A stretch of DNA of 64,000 bases from Streptomyces sp. NBC_01298. Lineage in GTDB: Bacteria; Actinomycetota; Actinomycetes; Streptomycetales; Streptomycetaceae. The notes below the pieces were generated by a model. It saw nothing but the letters and a program-made list of their open reading frames with translations. It had not been told where the DNA came from and did no database searches. The DNA lies in NCBI RefSeq assembly GCF_035978755.1, contig NZ_CP108414.1, positions 7,564,001-7,628,000 of the forward strand, read 5' to 3'. Positions 35,724 through 43,219 of this stretch are shown piece by piece. Made by a program: the position numbers and the translations under genes. Numbering within the stretch: the first letter of the stretch is position 1; each line of letters starts with the position of its first letter.

Positions 35724-35945
35724 CTACGTCCCGAGATCCGCGCGAACGCAGACGAGGAAGCCGTCCCAGGCATGCCCGGTGAAGAGCACAGCCGGGCCGT
35801 CCGCCCGCTTGGAATCGCGGACGGCGAGCAGGCCGCCGCTGAGGACGGCCGTTTCCACACAGTTGTTCATTCCGGTGCTGCGGCTGCTTCGCCGCCACCG
35901 CGCGCTGTTCAGAAGTCCGCCTGTGGATAAGGGGGTTGCGGACAC
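35724..35945 (-). CDS. DUF397 domain protein
   Basis: A 73-residue DUF397 protein. Its hallmark sequence is ARWRRSSRSTGMNNCVETA followed by VAVRDSKRADGPAVLFT, and both parts are present. In Streptomyces such small proteins sit next to an XRE/DUF5753 regulator, as here; WhiJ-type systems in S. coelicolor have this pairing and affect development. The GTG start has GGAGG about nine bases upstream. It lies 12 bp downstream of the XRE gene and is therefore co-transcribed with it. Confidence 0.9.
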   Translation of the reverse strand: MSATPLSTGGLLNSARWRRSSRSTGMNNCVETAVLSGGLLAVRDSKRADGPAVLFTGHAWDGFLVCVRADLGT

Positions 35946-35957
35946 GGGGGTGCCTCC

Positions 35958-36845
35958 TTACGCGTCGTCAGCGAGGGCGCTGATGAGATCCGACGAGTCG
36001 CGGGGCGGGAGGGCGTGCGCCTGGATGGTGCGGAACGCGGCGCTGTACGCCTCAAGGTCTTCCTTCCGCTCCAGATAGAGGCTACTCGTCAAATGGTCGA
36101 GTACCACCACATCCAGATCGGCGATGTTCGGAAATGAGAAGATGACGAACGGTCCTGTCAGGCCGAGATGTCCCCCCACGCTGAACGGCAGTACCTGAAG
36201 CCGCACTTGGGGCAAACGCGCCACCTCCACCAGGTGCCTCAACTGTTCCTCCATCACCCCGGACCCGCCGATCGTGCGCCGCAGCACCGCCTCGTCGAGC
36301 ACCGCGCTCAGCTCCAGCGGCGGATCGGCCCGCAGGACGGACTGACGCGCCAGTCGTACGTCGACCAGCGCGTCCACCTTCGGCTCCGGCAGCCCGCCCA
36401 GCGCGGCCCGGGTCACGGCGCGCGCGTACCCGGGGGTCTGCAGCAGACCCGGCACCACCGACAGTTCGACGGTGCGGGCCGAGCGGGCACCCGCCTCCAG
36501 GCTGATGAAGTCCCGGTACTCCTGCGGCAGCAGCCCCCGGTAGTCGTGCCACCACTGGCGCCCGCGCCCGGTGTCGGCGTCCGGGGCGGGGCCCGCCGCC
36601 GAGGCCGAGAGGGCTTCCAGCAGGGCGCGCTGCTGCGCGCTCACGACGTCTTCCCCGTAGACGTCGAGCAGGATCCGGATGTCCTCCACCTTGACGCCGC
36701 TGCGCCCCGTCTCGATACGACTGATCTTCGACTGGTGCCATCCCGCCAGCCGGGCCGCCTCACCGCTGGTGAGTCCGGACCGGTCGCGAAGGGCACGCAG
36801 TTCCTCGCCGAGCTTGCGCCGACGCACTGCGGGACCGTGCTGCAC
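35958..36845 (-). CDS. XRE family regulator with DUF5753 domain
   Basis: A 295-residue WhiJ-like regulator. The N-terminal helix-turn-helix (LGEELRALRDRSGLTSGEAARLAGWHQSKISRIETGRSG, residues about 11-49) is followed by the DUF5753 domain (SVVPGLLQTPGYARAVTRAAL and VRLQVLPFSVGGHLGLTGPFVIF). The GTG at 36845 is selected because GGAGG lies five bases before it and the conserved part starts directly after; a 73-codon upstream extension is open but not conserved in character. With the DUF397 gene downstream and the RsbW-like ATPase gene divergent, it forms the common Streptomyces three-gene developmental cassette. Confidence 0.9.
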   Translation of the reverse strand: MQHGPAVRRRKLGEELRALRDRSGLTSGEAARLAGWHQSKISRIETGRSGVKVEDIRILLDVYGEDVVSAQQRALLEALSASAAGPAPDADTGRGRQWWHDYRGLLPQEYRDFISLEAGARSARTVELSVVPGLLQTPGYARAVTRAALGGLPEPKVDALVDVRLARQSVLRADPPLELSAVLDEAVLRRTIGGSGVMEEQLRHLVEVARLPQVRLQVLPFSVGGHLGLTGPFVIFSFPNIADLDVVVLDHLTSSLYLERKEDLEAYSAAFRTIQAHALPPRDSSDLISALADDA

Positions 36846-36930
36846 ACCCGCCTCCTTCCACCGGCACAGGTCGCACCAGTCTGCCGTCCAAATACGCTCT
36901 TCCGTAGCAGAGTTCACCGCATTGAGCGAC

Positions 36931-36946
36931 AGATATATGCATATCT
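36931..36946. promoter_or_regulatory. AT-rich inverted repeat between XRE and ATPase genes
   Basis: AGATAT-ATGC-ATATCT is a 6-4-6 inverted repeat that is strikingly AT-rich for this genome. It lies in the 197-bp divergent region and may be an operator for the WhiJ-like regulator. Confidence 0.35.
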
Positions 36947-37042
36947 TGAGGGATCTGCGGAAACGGCGGGACGATGGGTGGCACTCTGGCGTCCAGCACA
37001 GATCCGGGGCGGCTTCGCCCCGGTGGGAAAGGGACCGTCGCC

Positions 37043-37501
37043 ATGGCAGATCACCTGGAAGCATCCGTCACTCTGCCGAGCGATCCCGCCTCGGTCGCGG
37101 CCGCCCGCCGCTACGTCGCGGAGGTACTGGGTGAGTGGGGACTGTCCGACGGGACCGAAGCCGCCGACAGCATCCGGCTCATCGTCTCGGAACTGGCCAC
37201 CAACTCCGTCCAGCACACCTTCGGGAAGTCGCCGACCTTCACGGTGGACATCCGCCTGGAGCGCGAGGAGTGGCTGCGCATCGGGGTCACCGACAGCCAC
37301 CCGCGCTGGCCCAAGCGGCTCCCGGCCGCCGTCCAGCAGGACAACGGCCGGGGGATGGTCATCATCCGCTGGCTCGCCGCGGAGGCGGGCGGCCGGCTCT
37401 CGGTCAGCCCGACCGAGGACGGCGGCAAGACCGTGTGGATCGCCCTGCCCTGGACGGCCTCGGCCGCCGGCGCTCCGGCGAGGACCGCGACCGGCTGTTG
37501 A
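37043..37501 (+). CDS. RsbW-like ATP-binding protein (HATPase_c)
   Basis: A 152-residue single-domain GHKL ATPase of the anti-sigma-factor type. The N box is IRLIVSELATNSVQHTFG, and the G1 region is IGVTDSHPRWPKRLP with a following G2-like QQDNGRGMVIIRWLAAEAG. The fold is that of RsbW/SpoIIAB kinases, used in Streptomyces to bind sigma factors or phosphorylate anti-anti-sigma proteins. The ATG at 37043 is at the conserved MADHLEASVTLPSDPAS; an in-frame start 23 codons earlier is less likely. It is divergent from the XRE/DUF5753-DUF397 pair, a frequent association. Confidence 0.85.
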   Translation: MADHLEASVTLPSDPASVAAARRYVAEVLGEWGLSDGTEAADSIRLIVSELATNSVQHTFGKSPTFTVDIRLEREEWLRIGVTDSHPRWPKRLPAAVQQDNGRGMVIIRWLAAEAGGRLSVSPTEDGGKTVWIALPWTASAAGAPARTATGC

Positions 37502-37621
37502 CCGGCCGAGCGATCGCGGCGCCTCATCGGTTGAGCGGTTGCGGCACCTCACCGGCCGAGCGATCGCGGCACCTCCCCGGCTGAGCCGTCGCGGCACCTC
37601 CCCGGCCGAGCGGTCGCGGCG
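37501..37621. repeat. 25-bp tandem repeat, about five copies
   Basis: Four complete 25-bp units and a 21-bp fifth occupy the gap between two convergent genes. A representative unit begins ACCGGCCGAGCGATCGCGGC and ends ACCTC. Units differ at a few positions. The first base lies in the ATPase stop codon and the last abuts the VOC stop. Confidence 0.85.
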
Positions 37622-38011
37622 TCAGGACCCGGCGCGCTCCGCGGCGCTGCGCTCCATGCAGAACTCGTTGCCCTCAGGGTCGGCGAGCACGGCCCAGCCG
37701 GTACCGTCCTGCCGGCGCTGGTCGGAGACCAGCTTCGCGCCGAGCCCGAGCAGCCGCTCCACGTTCTCGTCGCGGGTGCCGGTGGTCGGCTGGATGTCCA
37801 AGTGGACGCGGTTCTTCCCGGACTTGCCCTCGGGCACCCGGATGAACAGCAGTCCGCTCACCCCCGGCTGCCCCGGCACGAGGGAGATCTCGGGGTCGTC
37901 CGCCAGGTCGTCCGGGTGGAGGGGCCAGCCGGTGACCTCGGACCAGAACCGCGCCAGCGCGTAGGGCTCCTGTGCGTCGAAGGTGATGTGGTGGACGGGG
38001 TTGACGAACAT
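37622..38011 (-). CDS. VOC family protein (glyoxalase/bleomycin-resistance fold)
   Basis: A 129-residue one-unit VOC protein. It opens HHITFDAQEPYALARFWSEVTGWPLH, the common FW.xVTGW signature, and ends GWAVLADPEGNEFCMER with the conserved metal-ligand region (Asp-Pro-Glu-Gly-Asn-Glu-Phe-Cys). Actinomycetes carry many such proteins of unknown role. The ATG at 38011 has AGGAG about six bases upstream and matches the family start; the frame reads 36 codons further upstream without conservation. An 18-bp perfect palindrome lies just upstream of this start and may be its operator. Confidence 0.88.
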   Translation of the reverse strand: MFVNPVHHITFDAQEPYALARFWSEVTGWPLHPDDLADDPEISLVPGQPGVSGLLFIRVPEGKSGKNRVHLDIQPTTGTRDENVERLLGLGAKLVSDQRRQDGTGWAVLADPEGNEFCMERSAAERAGS

Positions 38012-38027
38012 GCGGCTCCTCGTGAGC

Positions 38028-38045
38028 GGTTCCGTATACGGAACC
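38028..38045. promoter_or_regulatory. 18-bp perfect palindrome upstream of VOC gene
   Basis: GGTTCCGTATACGGAACC is a perfect palindrome centred on GTATAC, 17 bases before the VOC start codon and close to where its promoter or leader should be. It is a likely operator for a dimeric repressor that is not encoded next to it. Confidence 0.5.
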
Positions 38046-38073
38046 GGGCGGTGCGGCGCCCGGAGTTGAACCG

Positions 38074-38110
38074 GGTACCTGCCCGAAACGTGGGTTAACT
38101 CAGCGGAAAA
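38074..38110. promoter_or_regulatory. GlnR-like double box before the urease operon
   Basis: The pattern GGTAC-n6-GAAAC-n5-TTAAC-n6-GAAAA approximates the GlnR consensus gTnAc-n6-GaAAc repeated twice. The second spacer is one base shorter than ideal. GlnR, the nitrogen regulator, is known to act on ureA in S. coelicolor. It lies about 206 bp before the ureA start and 63 bp before the divergent VOC start. The rest of the 304-bp gap holds the two palindromes listed separately. Confidence 0.5.
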
Positions 38111-38240
38111 GCGCGGCACCTAGCGTGGCGGCCACGTTCCTTCCGTCAATGGTCACCCATGGGCCGGCAAAGCGGCGATGGGCGGGACGGAAAGCCTTTC
38201 CCTGTGTTGGGCAAGACACGCTTGGCTCGGATATGCGCAG

Positions 38241-38257
38241 GTCAACAAAGTGTTGAC
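38241..38257. promoter_or_regulatory. Perfect 7-3-7 inverted repeat close to ureA
   Basis: GTCAACA-AAG-TGTTGAC lies 59 bp upstream of the ureA start. The right arm contains a TTGAC that could serve as a -35. A repressor or activator site controlling urease is a reasonable reading. Confidence 0.45.
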
Positions 38258-38315
38258 GGCCCATAGGGTCGGCTCGGCACGAGGTTGATCATGTCCCGGA
38301 AGCTTGGTGATTGCT

Positions 38316-38618
38316 GTGCAGCTGACCCCCCACGAGCAGGAGAGACTGCTCATCCACGTGGCCGCCGACGTGGCCGAGAGACGCAAGGCGCGGGGTGTGC
38401 TCCTCAACCACCCCGAGGTGATAGCCCTGATCACCGCACACATCCTCGAAGGAGCCCGCGACGGGCGGACGGTGGCCGAACTGATGGCCTCCGGGCGGAC
38501 CGTGCTCTCCCGCGAGGAGGTCATGGAGGGGATACCCGAGATGATCCACGACGTCCAGGTCGAGGCGACCTTCCCGGACGGCACCAAGCTCGTCACCGTC
38601 CACGACCCCATCGTTTGA
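38316..38618 (+). CDS. ureA: Urease subunit gamma
   Basis: Structural gamma subunit of urease, which hydrolyses urea to ammonia and carbamate. The 100-residue sequence [20 protein letters not shown], with the later [32 protein letters not shown], is the complete family. The GTG at 38316 gives the conserved N-terminus [10 protein letters not shown]; an in-frame GTG at 38307, close to a GGAAG, is possible and would add three residues. It opens the plus-strand operon ureA-ureB-ureC-ureF-ureG-ureD. Confidence 0.95.
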   Translation: MQLTPHEQERLLIHVAADVAERRKARGVLLNHPEVIALITAHILEGARDGRTVAELMASGRTVLSREEVMEGIPEMIHDVQVEATFPDGTKLVTVHDPIV

Positions 38619-38632
38619 GAGCGAGTACCCGC

Positions 38633-38944
38633 ATGATCCCCGGCGAAATCGCCTACGGGGACGGCCCGGTGCGCCTCAACGAAGGCCGGCCCGTCACCCG
38701 ACTCACCGTGCTCAACGCCGCCGACCGGCCCGTCCAGGTCGGCTCGCACTACCACTTCGCCGAGGCCAACCCCGGCCTCGACTTCGACCGCACCGCCGCC
38801 CGCGGACTGCGCCTCGACATCGCCGCCGGCACCGCGGTCCGCTTCGAGCCGGGCATCCCGGTCGCCGTGGCCCTCGTACCGCTGGCGGGGCTGCGCACCG
38901 TGCCCGGACTGCGCGGGGAGACCGGAGGGCCGCTCGATGGCTGA
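38633..38944 (+). CDS. ureB: Urease subunit beta
   Basis: Structural beta subunit of urease, 103 residues. It starts [20 protein letters not shown], shows the conserved [18 protein letters not shown] and [15 protein letters not shown] segments, and has a normal length. It lies 14 bp after ureA and overlaps ureC by eight bases, which keeps the three structural subunits in step. Confidence 0.95.
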   Translation: MIPGEIAYGDGPVRLNEGRPVTRLTVLNAADRPVQVGSHYHFAEANPGLDFDRTAARGLRLDIAAGTAVRFEPGIPVAVALVPLAGLRTVPGLRGETGGPLDG

Positions 38945-40658
38945 GATATCGCGCCAGGTCTACGCCGACCTCTTCGGGCCCACCACGGGCGACCGGATCC
39001 GCCTCGCCGACACCGACCTCTTCGTCGAGATCGAGCAGGACCTCGCCGGCGGCCCCGGCCGGGCCGGCGACGAGGCCGTCTTCGGCGGCGGCAAGGTCAT
39101 CCGCGAATCCATGGGCCAGGCCCGCACCACCCGGGCCGAGGGCGCCGCCGACACCGTCATCACCGGAGTGGTGATCCTCGACCACTGGGGCATCGTCAAG
39201 GCCGACGTGGGCATCCGCGACGGCCGGATCTGCGGCATCGGCAAGGCCGGCAACCCCGACACCATGGACGGCGTGGACCGCGCGCTGGTGATCGGCCCCG
39301 AGACCGAGATCATCGCCGGCAACGGGAAGATCCTCACCGCCGGCGCCGTCGACGCCCACGTGCACTTCATCTCCCCGACCGTGATCGAGGAGGCCCTGGC
39401 CTCCGGCATCACCACCCTCGTCGGCGGCGGCACCGGCCCCGCGGAGGGCACCAAGGCCACCACCGTCACCCCCGGGCCCTGGCACCTGGCCCGCATGTTC
39501 GCCGCGCTGGAGGCCTTCCCCGTCAACATCGGCCTGCTCGGCAAGGGCAACACCATGTCCCGCGAGGGCATGTACTCCCAACTGCGCGGCGGGGCGCTCG
39601 GCTTCAAGCTCCACGAGGACTGGGGATCCACCCCCGCCGTCATCGACGCCTGCCTCACCGTCTGCGAGGAGACCGGCGCCCAGGCCGCCATCCACACCGA
39701 CACCCTCAACGAGGCCGGGTTCGTCGCCGACACCCTCGCCGCCATCGGCGGCCGGACCATCCACTCGTACCACACCGAAGGCGCCGGCGGCGGGCACGCC
39801 CCCGACATCATCACCGTGGTCTCGGAGCCGAACATCCTGCCCAGCTCCACCAATCCGACCCGGCCGCACACCGTCAACACCGTCGAGGAACACCTCGACA
39901 TGCTGATGGTCTGCCACCACCTCAACCCCGCGGTCCCCGAGGACCTGGCCTTCGCCGAGTCCCGGATCCGGCCCTCGACCATCGCCGCCGAGGACGTCCT
40001 GCACGACCTCGGAGCCATCTCGATCATCTCCTCCGACGCCCAGGCCATGGGCCGCGTCGGCGAGGTGATCCTGCGCACCTGGCAGACCGCCCACGTGATG
40101 AAGAAGCGCCGGGGGTCCCTGCCCGGGGACGGGCCCGCCGACAACCACCGGGCCCGGCGCTACGTCGCCAAGTACACGATCAACCCGGCCGTCGCCCAGG
40201 GCCTGGCCCGCGAGATCGGCTCCGTCGAGACCGGCAAGCTCGCCGACCTGGTGCTGTGGAAGCCCGCCTTCTTCGGGGTCAAACCCGAACTGGTCATCAA
40301 GGGAGGCCAGATCGCCTACGCGCAGATGGGCGATGCCAACGCCTCCATCCCCACCCCGCAGCCGGTCCTGCCGCGCCCGATGTTCGGGGCGTACGGGCGG
40401 GCCCCCGGGCTCAACTCGGTCAACTTCACCGCCCAGGCCGCCCTCGACGACGGACTGCCCGAACGGCTCGGACTCGGAAAGGAGTTCGTCGCCATCGAGA
40501 GCACCCGCAAGGTGACCAAGGCGGACATGCGCAACAACGACGCCATGCCGAGGGTGGAAGTCGACGCCGACACCTTCACCGTCACCATCGACGGCGAGGT
40601 GGTGGAACCGGCCCCGGCGGCGGAACTCCCCATGGCCCAACGCTACTTCCTCTTCTGA
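38937..40658 (+). CDS. ureC: Urease subunit alpha
   Basis: Catalytic subunit, 573 residues, carrying the binuclear nickel site. His141 and His143 (DAHVHFISP), the carbamylated Lys224 (GFKLHEDWG), the next ligands in [11 protein letters not shown] and [12 protein letters not shown], and the mobile flap MLMVCHHLN are all present. The N-terminus [23 protein letters not shown] is standard. The ATG is inside the end of ureB. All active-site residues I can check are intact, so a functional enzyme is expected once nickel is delivered by the accessory proteins that follow. Confidence 0.97.
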   Translation: MAEISRQVYADLFGPTTGDRIRLADTDLFVEIEQDLAGGPGRAGDEAVFGGGKVIRESMGQARTTRAEGAADTVITGVVILDHWGIVKADVGIRDGRICGIGKAGNPDTMDGVDRALVIGPETEIIAGNGKILTAGAVDAHVHFISPTVIEEALASGITTLVGGGTGPAEGTKATTVTPGPWHLARMFAALEAFPVNIGLLGKGNTMSREGMYSQLRGGALGFKLHEDWGSTPAVIDACLTVCEETGAQAAIHTDTLNEAGFVADTLAAIGGRTIHSYHTEGAGGGHAPDIITVVSEPNILPSSTNPTRPHTVNTVEEHLDMLMVCHHLNPAVPEDLAFAESRIRPSTIAAEDVLHDLGAISIISSDAQAMGRVGEVILRTWQTAHVMKKRRGSLPGDGPADNHRARRYVAKYTINPAVAQGLAREIGSVETGKLADLVLWKPAFFGVKPELVIKGGQIAYAQMGDANASIPTPQPVLPRPMFGAYGRAPGLNSVNFTAQAALDDGLPERLGLGKEFVAIESTRKVTKADMRNNDAMPRVEVDADTFTVTIDGEVVEPAPAAELPMAQRYFLF

Positions 40659-40689
40659 TGGGGCCTCTTCTGAGGGGTGGGGTCGTCCG

Positions 40690-41364
40690 ATGAGCCTCGC
40701 CACCCTCCTCGTCCTCGCCGACGGCCGCTTCCCCGCCGGAGGGCACGCCCACTCCGGCGGGGCCGAGGCCGCCTGCAAGGCGGGCCGGATCCACGACGCC
40801 GCGACCCTGGCGGAGTTCTGCCGGGGCCGGCTGCACACCGCCGGGCTCGTCGCGGCCGGGCTCGCCGCGGCGGCCGCCCTCGGGATCGACCCGGCGGCCC
40901 TCGACGAGGCCGCCGACGCCCGGACCCCCTCGCCCGCGCTGCGCGCGGCCGGGCGGCGGCTCGGGCGCCAGCTGATGCGGGCGGCCCGCGCCACCTGGCC
41001 CGGAGCGGAACTGGACGCGCTGGCCGCCGCGTTCCCGCGCGGGGCGCACCAGCCCGTGGTGCTCGGCGTCACCGCCCGCTCGGCGGGGCTCGGGCCGCTC
41101 GACGCCGCGCACGTGGCGGCGTACGAGAGCGTGAGCGGGCCGGCCACCGCCACCGTGCGGCTGCTCGGCCTGGACCCCTTCGAGGCGACCCGGGTCCTGG
41201 CCGGGCTCGCCCCCGAGCTCGACTCCGTGTCCCGGCGCGCCGAACGGGCCGCGCTGCGGGCCCGGACCGACGGTCCGCACACCCTGCCCGCGGCCTCCTC
41301 ACCGCTGCTGGACATCGCGGCGCAGGCCCATGCCGACTGGCCGGTACGGCTGTTCGCCTCCTGA
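40690..41364 (+). CDS. ureF: Urease accessory protein UreF
   Basis: Helical accessory protein that acts with UreD and UreG during nickel insertion and is thought to gate GTP hydrolysis by UreG. The 224-residue sequence begins [32 protein letters not shown], matching the UreF entry motif (Phe-Pro-x-Gly-x-xx-His-Ser-x-Gly). It is all-helical in character afterwards. It follows ureC by 31 bp and precedes ureG by 61 bp. Confidence 0.92.
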   Translation: MSLATLLVLADGRFPAGGHAHSGGAEAACKAGRIHDAATLAEFCRGRLHTAGLVAAGLAAAAALGIDPAALDEAADARTPSPALRAAGRRLGRQLMRAARATWPGAELDALAAAFPRGAHQPVVLGVTARSAGLGPLDAAHVAAYESVSGPATATVRLLGLDPFEATRVLAGLAPELDSVSRRAERAALRARTDGPHTLPAASSPLLDIAAQAHADWPVRLFAS

Positions 41365-41425
41365 CCCGCGCCCCGCACACCCCCGCACGCCCCGCGCCCC
41401 CTGCTTCGGCTCAAGGAGACCTGCC

Positions 41426-42127
41426 ATGCACCTCGACTCTTCCCTCGACGATGCGGCCTTCCCGCACCGCCACACCCACAGCGCCGAGACGCTGCGCTCG
41501 GACGGGACCCGCCGGGCCCTGCGCATCGGCCTCGGCGGGCCCGTCGGCTCCGGCAAGACCGCCACCGTGGCAGCCCTCTGCCGGGCCCTGCGCGCGGAGC
41601 TGTCGATGGCCGTGGTCACCAACGACATCTACACCCGTGAGGACGCCGAGTTCCTGCTCCGCGAAGCCGTCCTGCCTCCCGAGCGGATCAGCGCCGTGGA
41701 GACCGGCGCCTGCCCGCACACCGCCATCCGCGACGACATCTCCGCCAACCTGGAGGCCGTGGAGGAACTGGAGGAGGCCTTCCACGGCAACGGACGGCTC
41801 GACCTGATCCTCGTCGAGTCCGGCGGGGACAACCTCACCGCCACCTTCTCCCGGGGTCTCGTCGACGCCCAGATCTTCGTCATCGACGTGGCCGGCGGCG
41901 ACGACATCCCGCGCAAGGGCGGCCCCGGCGTCACCACCGCCGACCTGCTCGTGGTCAACAAGACCGACCTCGCCCCCCACGTCGGCTCGGACCTGGGCCG
42001 GATGGCCCGCGACGCCGCCGAACAGCGCGGCGAACTGCCCGTGGCCTTCCAGTCCTTGCGCGGCGAGGAGGGCGTGGCCCCGGTGGCCGCCTGGGTGCGC
42101 GAGCGGATCGCCGCATGGACCGCCTGA
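41426..42127 (+). CDS. ureG: Urease accessory GTPase UreG
   Basis: SIMIBI-class GTPase that powers nickel delivery to apo-urease. The P-loop is [11 protein letters not shown] near residue 38; metal-binding Cys-Pro-His occurs as [12 protein letters not shown]; further motifs are [15 protein letters not shown] and [12 protein letters not shown] (the NKxD guanine motif). A short His-rich N-terminal stretch (FPHRHTHS) may hold nickel. AAGGAG lies nine bases upstream of the ATG. Its stop is overlapped by ureD. Confidence 0.96.
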   Translation: MHLDSSLDDAAFPHRHTHSAETLRSDGTRRALRIGLGGPVGSGKTATVAALCRALRAELSMAVVTNDIYTREDAEFLLREAVLPPERISAVETGACPHTAIRDDISANLEAVEELEEAFHGNGRLDLILVESGGDNLTATFSRGLVDAQIFVIDVAGGDDIPRKGGPGVTTADLLVVNKTDLAPHVGSDLGRMARDAAEQRGELPVAFQSLRGEEGVAPVAAWVRERIAAWTA

Positions 42128-42975
42128 TGAGCCCTACGGCGCTCCCCGAAGCCCTTCCCGCGCCGACGGGCACGCTCCCCGAGGCCCTCCCCACGCCGGC
42201 GGGCGCGCCCGCCGCCCCTCCGGCCGGCCTGCGCGCCACCGCCCGGATCGCCGCCGCCGCCGACGGGCGGGGCTCCACCGCCCTGCCGCTGCTGGCCGGG
42301 GAGGGACCGCTCGCCCTGCGGCGCACCCGGGGCGGGCCGGGCGAGGCGGGCGTCATGCTGGTCGGCGCCATGAGCGCCCCGCTGGGCGGCGACCACCTCA
42401 GGATCGAGGCCACCGCCGGGCCGGGCGCCCGGCTGGTGCTCCGCTCGGCGGCGGCCACCCTGGCGCTGCCCGGCCGGCACGGGGAACCCGCGCGGTACGA
42501 CGTACGGCTGCGGCTCGGGGACGGGGCGGCCGTGCGCTGGCTGCCGGAGCCCCTCGTCTCGGTGCGCGGCAGCGACCTGCGGGTCCACACCCGGGCCGAG
42601 CTCGCCCCCACCGCCCGGCTCCTGCTGCGCGAGGAGCAGGTGCTCGGCCGCACGGGGGAGGCGCCGGGCCTGCTGCGCGCCCGGCTCACCGTGACCCGGG
42701 ACGGAAGACCGCTGCTGGAACAGGAACTGGCCTGCGGACCCGGCGCACCCGCCGGCTGGGACGGCCCGGCGGGACTCGCGGGCCACCGGGCGCTCGGCCA
42801 GCTGCTGGTGGTGGACCCGGAGTTCGCGAAGGCCCCGCCGCGGGCCGGGATGCTCGGGGAGTTCGCGGCGCTCACCCCGCTGGCGGGCCCCGCCGTCCTG
42901 GTCACGGCCCTGGCCCCGGACGCGCTGCGGCTGCGCGAACTGCTCGACGCCGCCTGCGCCGCCTACGGTCGGTGA
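42115..42975 (+). CDS. ureD: Urease accessory protein UreD
   Basis: Accessory protein (UreD, called UreH in some species) that binds apo-urease and recruits UreF and UreG. The 286-residue protein has [16 protein letters not shown] and a later [15 protein letters not shown] typical of the family. The N-terminal ~35 residues are a Pro/Ala repeat ([22 protein letters not shown]), unusual for UreD. Two starts are possible: ATG at 42115, or ATG at 42127 overlapping the ureG stop; the former is listed. It is the last gene of the operon; no ureE is present, as usual in Streptomyces. Confidence 0.9.
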   Translation: MDRLMSPTALPEALPAPTGTLPEALPTPAGAPAAPPAGLRATARIAAAADGRGSTALPLLAGEGPLALRRTRGGPGEAGVMLVGAMSAPLGGDHLRIEATAGPGARLVLRSAAATLALPGRHGEPARYDVRLRLGDGAAVRWLPEPLVSVRGSDLRVHTRAELAPTARLLLREEQVLGRTGEAPGLLRARLTVTRDGRPLLEQELACGPGAPAGWDGPAGLAGHRALGQLLVVDPEFAKAPPRAGMLGEFAALTPLAGPAVLVTALAPDALRLRELLDAACAAYGR

Positions 42976-43017
42976 CCTCCGGCGGCGCCCGCGGCGGACG
43001 GCCACGGAACGCGGGGC

Positions 43018-43049
43018 CAAACCCGGGACCAACCCGGGACGAACCCGAC
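43018..43049. repeat. Short tandem repeat upstream of the S33 peptidase
   Basis: Three adjacent imperfect copies of an 11-bp unit read AACCCGGGACC, AACCCGGGACG, AACCCGACACC. It lies in the 244-bp gap after ureD; no promoter is assigned. Confidence 0.4.
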
Positions 43050-43219
43050 ACCGCTCAGCGGTACACGCATTTCCGGATATCGGGTTGGCAAAGAACCGCC
43101 CCGCGCTCTGTCGCCCGCTCCTGATCAGGCGGAAGTATCCCCTGCACATGCCGACGCACGTCCACACCGGCACGAACCACGCCGCCCACGGCGGCAGATG
43201 ACGCAGGGGGAACAACCAC

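Noticed and set aside
37501..37621. Tandem repeat considered as a CRISPR array
   Set aside because: Units are contiguous without spacers, GC-rich and imperfect, and no cas genes are nearby.
38712..41414. A 900-codon open frame antisense to ureB, ureC and ureF
   Set aside because: Composition is repetitive (Gly/Asp/Val) and it only exists as a shadow of the urease genes.
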